NCBI RefSeq assembly: GCF_001661495.1
Contig: NZ_BDDT01000002.1
Coordinates: forward strand, 496,001 to 560,000
DNA from: Pseudoalteromonas prydzensis
Lineage (GTDB): Bacteria > Pseudomonadota > Gammaproteobacteria > Enterobacterales > Alteromonadaceae
Direction: 5' to 3'
DNA: 64,000 bases
This document shows positions 17,203-25,427 of the stretch, in pieces. The notes beneath the pieces were generated by a model. It had not been told where the DNA came from and ran no database searches. It saw only the letters and a program-made list of their open reading frames with translations. Numbering within the stretch: the first letter of the stretch is position 1; each line of letters starts with the position of its first letter. A program made the position numbers and the translations under genes.

Positions 17203-19653
17203 TTATTTTTTACCATAGTTTCTTTTTGCAGATGCTACAGCTTTTAGGGTATTTCTTTTTAATTCTGGCTGCATTTCCTCTAATGGATTACTTAACCAAA
17301 TAGGTTCAAGTCCTCTTTTAGAAGCTTCATCTATTAAAGGTCTAAATTGGTCTTGAATAAAAATATAAAAAATTTCGCATCTTTTTGCTCTAAGTTTTAT
17401 CCGAGCTACAATATCTCTTTCATCTACTATTAATTGTGATATTTCTTTCAATTTATCCCAAACTGATTTATCTGCTATGAAAGTGTCCATTAATATATTT
17501 TCTATAAATGTAAAATCAGATATTAAGTTCCTAATTATGTGTCCCCCTAATCTACTAGCAAAATAACTACTATTAATGTCCGCTTTGCCATGCGACTTTG
17601 TATGAATGAATCTTTTCTCACATAGATCTGTTAATACATCCATTGTATCAGCTTCAGAAAAGCCAATAGCTTTTAAGTTATCCCTAATTACTGGACCTTC
17701 TATAGAGCCAGAGCCATTGCTACTACTTTGTTTCACTAATGCACTTAAAACAAAAAACCTAAGTAGCTCGCCGTTAGAGCGGCCAAGCCTTGAATCTAGC
17801 GGATTGCCAATAACAGAATATTCTTCGCTGTAAACTGATTGATTGCCTAATAGTATTGAACGAAAAGCTTCTTGTTTTGGTAGGGTGTACCTTTGAGTCG
17901 TTCTAAATGTTTGTAATGCTTTAGCAGGATCAGTATATCCCCTTGCTAAAAACTCGCGAGTCATCCTTAGTGCAAGTCTGACATCATGATTTGATAGGAC
18001 ATCAATTCGCTCGCCAATTTCCGTTCCTAATACCGAACTTTTAACAATGTCTATAAATATTGAAAGATCATCAACTTTGAAGTCTGCCCCATTGAGTGCG
18101 GTAAAATTACCTTTTTTATTTGATAGCATTTGACCAGTTAGAAAAAAACGACGTGATAAAACTGATGGAATTTCAGGAGGTTCAATATGAATTGGATCAA
18201 AATCGAAAGCATCAAATGTTGGCGAATTTCTATGTTCTACATAAGTGGACTCTCTCATTGCTATGATCAGGTTGATATTTAATCTACCAGCAATAGCAAT
18301 AGCATCAGCAAAAATCTCAGATTGTGTATCATCATCCTCAAATTGATCTATATTATCAATTACTAAAAATATAGGGCTGTTTTTCGCTGCGTAAGTAATT
18401 AGTTTATCTACATATGGCTCAATATTATTGTAATCCTCCATTATTAATTCCGTTATTTTCTTTTTAAAATCACTTTCATCATTGGAAATTAAAAACATTG
18501 GACCAGCCTTTAAAGACTCAATCTCTTGACTATAAGCATGTTTGATAGATCTATTATAATCTTTAAAAAAACTATCGTTTTTTATATATTCAAACAAAGC
18601 GTTATAAATAAAACTTATCGGGTTTTCGTTCTTTGAAAAGTTTCTAAAGTCAATATCTATCCAATGTGGGTAAGGTTTACTTTTTGTTTTTTCAAAATAA
18701 ACAGAAGAAGCAACTCTTCTTGTATATTGTAAGAAGGTAGTTTTACCAGTGCCAACAGTCCCCAAAATGAGTATGGCTAATGGTCTCGCATTTGAAGATG
18801 CTGATATTAGAGAGTCAGACAAGGAAGATGATTCTCTTTTTCGCATCGGTCTTTTGGGTTGTGATGAGAATAGGGGTTCTCGTTTTTGCAAATGCATTTG
18901 AATTCTATTGTCGAATTTCTGTCTGTCAGCATTTTTTACATAGCACTTTTCAAGCAGTGCTTTATCTGAGTTTATAATTGAGTCTGAGAAAGCGCTTACA
19001 ACTTCATTTTCAATCAGTGGATAAATAGGGTTTGCAGTTCTGATGCCAGATCCCCTAAAAAATTTATTTAATCTTCTTTCTTCAAATTGATCAGTGTTTC
19101 TTCCTAATAATTCTATGGCAAGGTTCCCGTCAATTACGCCATCTCTTGATAAGAGACTTTTAAAGTACTCGAGTTCTTCTCCTAAAATTCTTTCTAGTGA
19201 GTCAAATACTATCGCGGATGAAGATGAAAATGTGACTTGGTCGGTTCTAACTGCCGGAAATAATATCCATTGATTTCCATTCGTAACTACTGCAAAAGGA
19301 ATCGATTTTTTCCTGCAATAATTTCTAGCTTGTTTTATTGCCTCCCCAGTTTTCCCCTCCATAATACTCCCGCTTAACTTAACTTTTTTCTGCTTTGGAA
19401 TAGATTGAAAGGTAATACCAACCCTTTTTGCTTCTATTAGGATCGATGTGTCAGCAGTTCTAATTATATAATCAGCATATGTAGTTTGCCCATCTTCGGA
19501 AACCCTCTCTTCATAGGCTATATCGAGATCATCCCACTCGAGGATATCTTCAATTATACGATCAATAACTTTTTTTCGGGTCTCAGCTTCGTTAGAGTCA
19601 TGGAGCTCAATAGTCATATTTCGCTTAAGAATATTACTTATTATTTCACTCAT
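17203..19653 (-). CDS. HsdR-N-like nuclease domain fused to a P-loop ATPase; putative defence protein
   Basis: An 816-residue protein without a recognised name. Residues about 20-165 resemble the N-terminal nuclease domain of type I restriction HsdR proteins: Asp61 and Glu74-Ala-Lys76 form a PD-(D/E)xK-like core, followed by QARNYCRKKSIPFAVVTNGNQW, a hallmark block of that family. Residues about 290-600 form a STAND/AAA-like ATPase with Walker A GTVGTGKT (298-305) and Walker B FLVIDNID ending at Asp433. The rest (about 640-816) looks helical, with a winged-helix-like stretch near LKAIGFSEADTMDVLTDLC. There is no helicase, methylase or specificity partner. It is more AT-rich than its neighbours by eye, stands alone, and is bracketed by repeats, all suggesting transfer. 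A single-gene anti-phage effector is the favoured inference. Confidence 0.8.
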   Translation of the reverse strand: MSEIISNILKRNMTIELHDSNEAETRKKVIDRIIEDILEWDDLDIAYEERVSEDGQTTYADYIIRTADTSILIEAKRVGITFQSIPKQKKVKLSGSIMEGKTGEAIKQARNYCRKKSIPFAVVTNGNQWILFPAVRTDQVTFSSSSAIVFDSLERILGEELEYFKSLLSRDGVIDGNLAIELLGRNTDQFEERRLNKFFRGSGIRTANPIYPLIENEVVSAFSDSIINSDKALLEKCYVKNADRQKFDNRIQMHLQKREPLFSSQPKRPMRKRESSSLSDSLISASSNARPLAILILGTVGTGKTTFLQYTRRVASSVYFEKTKSKPYPHWIDIDFRNFSKNENPISFIYNALFEYIKNDSFFKDYNRSIKHAYSQEIESLKAGPMFLISNDESDFKKKITELIMEDYNNIEPYVDKLITYAAKNSPIFLVIDNIDQFEDDDTQSEIFADAIAIAGRLNINLIIAMRESTYVEHRNSPTFDAFDFDPIHIEPPEIPSVLSRRFFLTGQMLSNKKGNFTALNGADFKVDDLSIFIDIVKSSVLGTEIGERIDVLSNHDVRLALRMTREFLARGYTDPAKALQTFRTTQRYTLPKQEAFRSILLGNQSVYSEEYSVIGNPLDSRLGRSNGELLRFFVLSALVKQSSSNGSGSIEGPVIRDNLKAIGFSEADTMDVLTDLCEKRFIHTKSHGKADINSSYFASRLGGHIIRNLISDFTFIENILMDTFIADKSVWDKLKEISQLIVDERDIVARIKLRAKRCEIFYIFIQDQFRPLIDEASKRGLEPIWLSNPLEEMQPELKRNTLKAVASAKRNYGKK

Positions 19654-20503
19654 AGTTTTACACTCCCTGTATAATTAAAACGTTAAGTTAATGATTAACG
19701 AGTTGCTACCTTTTAAATTTGAAGTAAGCAAAATTGATTAGCCATCATATTATTTTTTAGAGTAGTTTTATCAATATCACATAAGCTCTCTACAAACTCA
19801 ATTACATTTATGAATAAAAAGTGAATAAAATTCAGAAGCTAATGGGTTCACCCATTAGAAAGCTCCGGTTAATTGGGCAGCTGTGTTTTTTGGTTTTTTA
19901 TTCAAAATACCAAATATTCTTATTTTTTAAGCCTAATTTAAATATGGCTATGCATTCAATAATGATGTCGATTGGTGTGAATATGCACCATGGCTTGGCT
20001 TAAGAATGCCATATGAATTAGGGCGGTTTAATTAAGCAACATTAATGATTGATTAAGCCCTTGGCTTTACGTCTGTCATCGTTTAGTGCTAACTTAGCTC
20101 AGTTGAACCTGCGTATTTATCGCTATTTTTACTTTGTTGCTATTCCTCCCCCTTTATTTAAAGCTACCGCTGCTTATAGTTTTTGCGCATTACCGATAAA
20201 CCTACCTGGCTATTTTAATAAAAAACAACACTAGATTACCTTGGCTGAAAGTTTTTATTTCAGTTTTTGTCTTGATAAATCAGCGACCTACATTAGCAAC
20301 CTTATTCAAGTTTTTTGCCAGATTACTGGCGTTAACCAAGGAGCGATCTGTTTTCTAAATTAACTCAGTTGCAAGTAATTCATCCTTGACGCTGAAATTC
20401 TTGTCAGCATCCATGCTTTTACCTTTTTGCGCTGCGAAACTTCTCGAGCATCAGGCTCTTCTCTGTGAAGCGCGCAGCGCCTCTGTGTTCTCTGTGGTAA
20501 AAA
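19654..20503. repeat. Non-coding tract right of the nuclease-ATPase gene
   Basis: About 850 bases. Near the gene start an inverted repeat CGTTAA/TTAACG (19681-19700) may be an operator or promoter element. A perfect hairpin CTAATGGG-TTCA-CCCATTAG lies at 19839-19858. The right part holds the repeat copies at 20274-20443 and 20461-20505. Two small frames (19821-20003 and 20049-20234) have no ribosome site or family signal and I do not call them genes. Confidence 0.65.
20274..20443 (+). repeat. Long direct repeat, right copy
   Basis: Direct counterpart of 16479-16647. Here the element is immediately followed by the inverted copy of the 16268-16308 segment. Confidence 0.8.
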
Positions 20504-20505
20504 TC
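20461..20505 (-). repeat. Inverted-repeat partner, right copy
   Basis: Reverse complement of the 16268-16308 element (GCGCAGCGCCTCTGTGTTCT in this orientation). It runs into the stop codon of the anti-sigma-like gene at 20504-20506. Confidence 0.75.
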
Positions 20506-21130
20506 ACCCCCTACACATCTTAACCCCATCTCCCGCATGTTTAAGTGCGATAATCTGGCCTTGGCTGTTGTGGGCCATGGCGAGCATGTCGCCTTTTACA
20601 ATATCGCTCTCTACGGCGTGTTTGGTTTTTAAGTTATTCAATAGCGAGTCTTTTATTTGAATGAGCACTTCGCTGTGGCAGCTGGCGATGTACCAGTCGT
20701 TATCCACTTTAACTAATTGGCCGTATTCAATGTAGCGCTGTTGATGTAGGCGCAGGTCGGCGGCGAGTTTGTCATCCAGTTGTTGTTTTTGGCTAGTGAT
20801 TTCACTTGTATAACTGCCCGCATTATCTACTTGGTGAACTTCAATAAAGTGGTAATTGTTTTGCTGTGCGGCAAAGGTGTTGTTCAGTGTGTCGTGCTGC
20901 TCTGCGGTGTTATTTGTTGTGTTAAACACGGTAAAGCCCAGTACCACTAAAGCGCAGGCGAGGCCGGTCATTTGTAGGGGTAATAAAAAGCGGGTTGGTT
21001 TTTTTATAGGCTTTTCACTTGGCATTTTAGTTAACATTGCCTGTTGCTCAGGCGAAAGTGTGTGGCGTTTTTTGCGTTCGCTAAAGTGCTGGTTAAGTTG
21101 CTGCTCAAACTGTTCGTTATGCTTGTTCAT
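20504..21130 (-). CDS. Putative anti-sigma factor, single-pass membrane protein
   Basis: A 208-residue protein with a cytoplasmic N-terminal part of about 45 residues (polar, HFSERKKRHTLSPEQQAML), one membrane segment at about 47-66 (LLPLQMTGLACALVVLGFTVF), and a periplasmic Gln-rich region. Its start lies inside the end of the ECF sigma gene (14-base overlap), the usual arrangement for a cognate anti-sigma factor. I see no zinc-binding HxxxCxxC motif, so it would be a non-classical type. The function is inferred from position and topology; a sigma-operon membrane protein of other function remains possible. The stop codon sits in a dispersed repeat. Confidence 0.65.
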   Translation of the reverse strand: MNKHNEQFEQQLNQHFSERKKRHTLSPEQQAMLTKMPSEKPIKKPTRFLLPLQMTGLACALVVLGFTVFNTTNNTAEQHDTLNNTFAAQQNNYHFIEVHQVDNAGSYTSEITSQKQQLDDKLAADLRLHQQRYIEYGQLVKVDNDWYIASCHSEVLIQIKDSLLNNLKTKHAVESDIVKGDMLAMAHNSQGQIIALKHAGDGVKMCRG

Positions 21131-21674
21131 TGTGGGCTCCTAATAGTGTTTTTAAGTTTTGTTTTGCATAACGTAGCCGCGTTTTTACGGTTTCATGATT
21201 GCTTTGCGTGATCTGCTGTATGTCTTCAAGCGAAAAGCCTTCTTGCTGTAAGCTGAGGGCTTCGCGTTGTACAAAGCTTAGCTGCATTAGGGCGTGGTTA
21301 AAGGCGTCGTAATCAAAGTCTTGTTGTGTATTAGGTGCTGCAATTGCAGTATCGTCTTCTAATTCTACAAAACGCTGTTGTTTACGAAACTCATCAATTA
21401 GGGCATTGCGCGCTAGGCGAAACAGCCAGGCTTTTGGGTTGTCTTGGCTTTGGTAATAATGGCGTTTTTCAATTACTTTTAACCAGGTTTGCTGGCTGAT
21501 ATCAAAGGCGAGCTGTTCATTACTTTGCGTAACTAAGTAATGATACAGATCGTTACCAAATAAGGCGACGAGTTTAGTTAAGTGGCGGTTGTCGCCACTT
21601 TTTGCGTAGTCAGCTAAGTGATCGTCACATGGCTGACTAATAAACCATGACTTTAAGCTTGTAAGCATAGGCAC
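21117..21674 (-). CDS. ECF-type RNA polymerase sigma factor
   Basis: A 185-residue sigma-70 family ECF factor. Region 2 is visible around residues 38-110 (LYHYLVTQSNEQLAFDISQQTWLKVIEK, then NPKAWLFRLARNALIDEFRKQQR) and region 4 around 125-175 (LMQLSFVQREALSLQQEGFSLEDIQQITQSNHETVKTRLRYAKQNLK in part). It is the middle gene of a minus-strand operon: tonB ends two bases before its start and the anti-sigma-like gene overlaps its end. It may control an envelope or TonB-dependent uptake regulon, but its target promoters cannot be named from this window. Confidence 0.92.
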   Translation of the reverse strand: MPMLTSLKSWFISQPCDDHLADYAKSGDNRHLTKLVALFGNDLYHYLVTQSNEQLAFDISQQTWLKVIEKRHYYQSQDNPKAWLFRLARNALIDEFRKQQRFVELEDDTAIAAPNTQQDFDYDAFNHALMQLSFVQREALSLQQEGFSLEDIQQITQSNHETVKTRLRYAKQNLKTLLGAHNEQA

Positions 21675-21676
21675 CC

Positions 21677-22315
21677 TTATTGCGTTTGGTCTAACTTAAA
21701 ATCAAGTTGTACACTTTGCCCCGTTTGTATTTGTGCTACGCCATCAATCACTTTTGGGCGGTATTTCCAGCGTTTTATTGCCCGTAGTGCTTCACGGTCA
21801 AATATGCGTTTTGGTTCTGCGTCAGTAACTTGGGCATCAATTACTTCGCCAGTTTGAGATACATTAAAGCTTAATTGTACCCAGCCTTCAATACCATCTC
21901 GTGCGGCAATCGGTGGATATTTAGGATTAATGCGAACAATTGGGGTCGCATCCCCCGTAGGCCGCTGTAAATTAGTTTGTATATCGCTACCTATTTTATC
22001 AATGCTTATATCAGGCGTTACTGCGGTTGTGACTATATTGGTATCAGTGCTTGGCGGGGTACGCGGTGGCACTTTGGGTGGCGTTTGCATTTTAGGTGGC
22101 GGCGGCAGCGTTTGCTTTTGTTGCACTTTCGAGTCTTCAGGTGCTTGGAATATCTCTACAACGATGTTGTCACCATTGAAGCTTGGCGCGCGCTGCTCGC
22201 CATTAATTAAATACTGCATAAATGCAAATGCAGCAAAAGTCATAACGGCACCGCCAACAATGGCTGTTGATGTTTTTAAAGTATGATTAGTGGGTGGTAA
22301 ATCTATTGTTTGCAT
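21677..22315 (-). CDS. tonB: TonB-family energy transducer
   Basis: A 212-residue TonB protein, which carries proton-motive energy from ExbB/ExbD to outer-membrane receptors. I choose the ATG at 22315 because GAGG lies eight bases upstream; the ATG at 22333 has no ribosome site. An N-terminal membrane segment lies near residues 18-35 (TAIVGGAVMTFAAFAFMQYL). A Pro/Lys-rich periplasmic spacer follows (KQTLPPPPKMQTPPKVPPRTPP). The C-terminal TonB domain ends the protein, with the block YPPIAARDGIEGWVQLSFNV and the RWKYRPK motif. No exbB or exbD is adjacent. The link to an ECF sigma operon is notable. Confidence 0.93.
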   Translation of the reverse strand: MQTIDLPPTNHTLKTSTAIVGGAVMTFAAFAFMQYLINGEQRAPSFNGDNIVVEIFQAPEDSKVQQKQTLPPPPKMQTPPKVPPRTPPSTDTNIVTTAVTPDISIDKIGSDIQTNLQRPTGDATPIVRINPKYPPIAARDGIEGWVQLSFNVSQTGEVIDAQVTDAEPKRIFDREALRAIKRWKYRPKVIDGVAQIQTGQSVQLDFKLDQTQ

Positions 22316-22467
22316 AAGCAAATCCTCTGTCATTTATGGTGTATTTATCACTAAAACGTGCGGTAAATTAAAAAGGGGTGAAATATTTTTAAAAAGTTTC
22401 GTGTTTGCTTATGGGCATTGGTTACAATGGCGGCTGTGAATTTTGGTTTTTATTTTATTAGGCAGTT

Positions 22468-22974
22468 ATGCAACTTATTCAAATTGATAAAGCTCGTTAT
22501 CGTAAGCATTTAAACCGCGTTATTATCGGCTGTGGTTTAGCATTAGCAGCGGGCAGTTTAGCTATTTCGCAAACCTTAATTGCGCTGTTCCCTGATGAAA
22601 GTGGCAGCCATTTTCATTGGAATTTGTTGGGGGTAATAGTCACTAGTATCAGCATCGGCTGGGCGCTGAATAAATACCGCACGCATGATTACATGACAGA
22701 GGTGGTGTATGTGTGGGAGCTTAAACAAGCGCTTAATAAAATCACCCGGAAAATGGCTAAGCTAAAAGCCGCAGGGCGCGAGGGCGACCCACAAGCATTA
22801 CTGGCTATTCATTACAGTTATGCAGGTTCGCGATTATTGTGGCAGCTAGACGATAACACCATCACCATGGATGAATTAGCAGTTAAACAAGCGGAGCTTG
22901 ATAGTGTGGCGGCGCAATTTAATGTTACGCTAAATGCTGATGATTACGATGAGTCAATTTTAAAGCAATATTAA
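22468..22974 (+). CDS. DUF3087-like inner-membrane protein
   Basis: A 168-residue protein that I match to the gammaproteobacterial DUF3087 family from memory. Two membrane segments are visible (about residues 17-39, IIGCGLALAAGSLAISQTLIALF, and about 49-66). A cytoplasmic helical part follows, with YRTHDYMTEVVYVWELKQALNKI and YAGSRLLWQLDDNTITMDEL. No biochemical role is known to me. It is divergent from the tonB operon and stands alone. Confidence 0.75.
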   Translation: MQLIQIDKARYRKHLNRVIIGCGLALAAGSLAISQTLIALFPDESGSHFHWNLLGVIVTSISIGWALNKYRTHDYMTEVVYVWELKQALNKITRKMAKLKAAGREGDPQALLAIHYSYAGSRLLWQLDDNTITMDELAVKQAELDSVAAQFNVTLNADDYDESILKQY

Positions 22975-23051
22975 AAAATTTTGATTACATTTGACTCTAT
23001 TATGTGTACATTTCTGTTTCTTAAATAATTAAAAAAAGAAAAGGAAATTTC

Positions 23052-23555
23052 ATGAAAGTAAACTCGTTTTGCTTAGCCAGCTTATTAACGTTATGTACAT
23101 TTTCAGTTAGTGCCAATGATGTTAGTTTTTCTATCGGGGGAGGTTATCCCTACTTTGTTATACCTGAAGTCTCGTTATCCACTAATGCAGGCACGCAACG
23201 ATGGTACGCCAATTATAACATTGGCTTCGATGATGGTTTTTCTGTGGGCTTTGAACACGCTTTAACAACAGATAAAAAACATGCATTAGGCTTAGTTATA
23301 GGCGCTTTAGGTGTTCAAGAGGATGACGATGAATGTGGCGGCACTGAAGATTCTCTAGGCAATATAATCGGTTGTGGTTTTATTGAAATATTTGATGATG
23401 AGACTACCAATGGGCTTGGTCTAAGTTACAGTTACTTATTCAGTGGTTTGAATGAATCTGGTTGGCGAGTACGGTTTGATCTTGGCTATGGTGAAGGCAG
23501 TATAAGTAATGAAAAGCGTGCTGACGGTGGTGTGAGTGTGAGCTATCAATTTTAA
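23052..23555 (+). CDS. Small predicted outer-membrane beta-barrel protein
   Basis: A 167-residue exported protein with a clear signal peptide ending near residue 21 (SLLTLCTFSVSA). The mature part has alternating aromatic and hydrophobic strands and a C-terminal SVSYQF, ending in phenylalanine as outer-membrane barrels do. Two cysteines in a Gly/Asp-rich segment (DDECGGTEDSLGNIIGCGF) could form a disulfide. The ribosome site AAAAGGAAATTTC precedes the ATG. I do not recognise a named family. Confidence 0.7.
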   Translation: MKVNSFCLASLLTLCTFSVSANDVSFSIGGGYPYFVIPEVSLSTNAGTQRWYANYNIGFDDGFSVGFEHALTTDKKHALGLVIGALGVQEDDDECGGTEDSLGNIIGCGFIEIFDDETTNGLGLSYSYLFSGLNESGWRVRFDLGYGEGSISNEKRADGGVSVSYQF

Positions 23556-23660
23556 TCCCTCGCTTAGATTTATAAAATAATCCTATCTAACATAAACTTA
23601 ACCAGCACTATAAACGTATAATATAGTCAACTAACTTTAACGACATTTATAGTGCTGCTG

Positions 23661-23876
23661 ATGAATAAAATAACGCCAAAAAAACTGCTCAACAGTAAAT
23701 GGACTGCTGTTTCACCCGTTAATAAAGAAAAGCATTTTATCATTATAGAAATGGACTTTGATGAAGAGGGCGTTGTGATAAGCTGTGTGATTGAAGCCGT
23801 GATGTCTAAGCGCCAAGTTGCAATTAATTGGCAGGATTTAAAAGATCAGCAACGTTGGTTACAAGGCTGGCAATAA
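23661..23876 (+). CDS. TIGR02450-type small Trp-rich protein
   Basis: A 71-residue protein matching the small tryptophan-rich family known as TIGR02450: KKLLNSKWTAVSPVNKEKHF near the start, CVIEAVMSKR in the middle and a Trp-rich end (WQDLKDQQRWLQGW). I choose the ATG at 23661 because family members begin near this residue; the GTG at 23652 adds only three. Function is unknown. The gene is free-standing between two unrelated genes. Confidence 0.8.
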   Translation: MNKITPKKLLNSKWTAVSPVNKEKHFIIIEMDFDEEGVVISCVIEAVMSKRQVAINWQDLKDQQRWLQGWQ

Positions 23877-23925
23877 CGAGCGTTTTCAGTAAAGCTTGAG
23901 GCATGAGCCTAACTAGGATTTAACA

Positions 23926-24378
23926 ATGAAAAAAATATTGGTAGTGTGTTTAGGTAATATTTGTCGTTCACCAACGGCTGAAGCTGTGCTTCGTGCTAAA
24001 GCATTGCAACAAGGGGTTACCCTTGAAGTTGACTCCGCCGGGACGGCGGCTTACCACTGTGGCAATCCACCGGATAAACGCTCTCAAGCTGCTGCGTTAA
24101 AACGTAATTACAGTTTTAAAGGGATCCAAGCTCGACAAGTACAGCAACATGACTTTGAATATTTTGACTTGATTTTAGCGGCCGACAAACAAAACCTTGC
24201 AGACTTAATGGCGCAATGTCCTGCACATTTACAGTACAAACTATCGCTGTTTTTAAGTTATGGCTCATCTGCAATTGATGAAATTCCCGATCCTTACTAT
24301 GGCGGCGAGCAAGGTTTTGAGCAGGTACTCGATTTAATTGAAGATGCCTGTGATGAAATAATAAAGAGCCAGCACTGA
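23926..24378 (+). CDS. Low-molecular-weight protein-tyrosine phosphatase
   Basis: A 150-residue cytoplasmic phosphatase with the active-site loop VCLGNICRSP (nucleophile Cys8, Arg14) directly at the N-terminus, and the general-acid loop IPDPYYGG near residue 123. Family members remove phosphate from tyrosine residues, often in exopolysaccharide kinase control (Wzb/Etp type). No tyrosine kinase or capsule gene is adjacent, so its partner is unknown. A short gap to the downstream exonuclease-like gene allows co-transcription. Confidence 0.95.
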   Translation: MKKILVVCLGNICRSPTAEAVLRAKALQQGVTLEVDSAGTAAYHCGNPPDKRSQAAALKRNYSFKGIQARQVQQHDFEYFDLILAADKQNLADLMAQCPAHLQYKLSLFLSYGSSAIDEIPDPYYGGEQGFEQVLDLIEDACDEIIKSQH

Positions 24379-24388
24379 ACTTAAATTG

Positions 24389-25426
24389 ATGCAACATAGC
24401 CAATTAAAAATAGCCACATTTAACCTGTTTAATTACCTTGAACCGCCAAATGCATTTTATGAATTTGAGCGTATTTATAGCGCGCAGCAGTGGGCTAAAA
24501 AACAGCGCTGGATTGTTGATTACATTAATGAATATCAGCCTGACGTGATTGGCTTTCAAGAAGTATTTAGTATTGAATCACTAAAAACACTTTTACATAA
24601 AGCGGGCTATCATTACTTTGCGGTGGTTGATGAGCCTCAGGTGATTGACGAGTTTATTTATAAACGCCCAGTGGTTGCACTTGCTTCTCGCTTTGCAATC
24701 AATGAGGTTGCAGCCATAGAGCATGACCAAGAACTTGCCCAACTCATTGGCCTTGGCGCAGACTTTACGTTTAGCCGTAAAGTACTCAGAGCCACTATCG
24801 CCATGCCGCACATTGGCGATGTAGATTGTTATGTGGTGCATTTTAAATCTAAGCGGCCGATGCTCGAAGTTGAACAAACCAGCCAGTTAGCGCCAGAGCA
24901 GAATATTATTGCGCACTTAAAAGCAGATATTGCGGGTGGCTGGGGATCGACTATTCAGCGTGGCAGTGAAGCAACGCTATTGATGCTGGAAATGATTAAG
25001 CGCCGTGAAACGTCACAAAACCCTATGCTGCTAATGGGGGATTTTAATAACAACCTAACTGATGGTGTTTTGAGCCATTTACTCACCGACTCACTGCGCT
25101 TTGCCCCTGCGTTTGATAGTAAAACTTACCTTGCAAAATATTGTTTGAATGATGCGTGGCAGCTGTTTGTAAAATTACAAACTAGTATGCAAGAACCAGC
25201 AACACAAAACTTAATCCCTACGCCTACCCATTATTTTGGTGCTAGCAGCTCTGTCCTTGATTATATTTTGTTATCTTGTGAGTTTGATACAGAATACGAC
25301 GACAGCTTTTATGAGGTCAGTGACTATCACACGTATGATCGTCACTTGATCAACCCTGAATTTGAGCGTGACGACCAAAGTACCGACCATGGCGTGGTGA
25401 TGATCACTTTAACGCTGCGCTGTTGA
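24389..25426 (+). CDS. Endonuclease/exonuclease/phosphatase family protein
   Basis: A 345-residue metal-dependent hydrolase of the EEP fold (DNase I/ExoIII/sphingomyelinase group). Motifs: KIATFNLFNYLEP at the N-terminus, DVIGFQEVFS (metal-binding Glu), LLMGDFNNNLTDG, LDYILLS and the C-terminal STDHGVVMITL with the catalytic Asp-His. I take the ATG at 24389 over the TTG at 24386. No signal peptide is seen, so it is probably cytoplasmic. Nuclease and phosphoesterase activity cannot be told apart from the motifs. It ends one base from the convergent rhomboid gene. Confidence 0.9.
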   Translation: MQHSQLKIATFNLFNYLEPPNAFYEFERIYSAQQWAKKQRWIVDYINEYQPDVIGFQEVFSIESLKTLLHKAGYHYFAVVDEPQVIDEFIYKRPVVALASRFAINEVAAIEHDQELAQLIGLGADFTFSRKVLRATIAMPHIGDVDCYVVHFKSKRPMLEVEQTSQLAPEQNIIAHLKADIAGGWGSTIQRGSEATLLMLEMIKRRETSQNPMLLMGDFNNNLTDGVLSHLLTDSLRFAPAFDSKTYLAKYCLNDAWQLFVKLQTSMQEPATQNLIPTPTHYFGASSSVLDYILLSCEFDTEYDDSFYEVSDYHTYDRHLINPEFERDDQSTDHGVVMITLTLRC

Positions 25427-25427
25427 A

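Noticed and set aside
17203..19653. Reading the island gene as a complete type I restriction subunit
   Set aside because: The nuclease part fits HsdR-N but there are no helicase motifs, and no HsdM or HsdS genes nearby.
19821..20234. Two 60-residue open frames right of the nuclease-ATPase gene
   Set aside because: Low-complexity hydrophobic translations without ribosome sites; I could not support them as an antitoxin or partner gene.
17203..20505. Transposon or integron explanation for the island
   Set aside because: No transposase or integrase gene, no terminal inverted repeats at the gene's edges, and no recognisable target duplication could be seen.
21930..22286. 118-residue open frame opposite tonB
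   Set aside because: Gly/Val-rich product is the mirror of the proline-rich TonB spacer; TonB is certain on the other strand.
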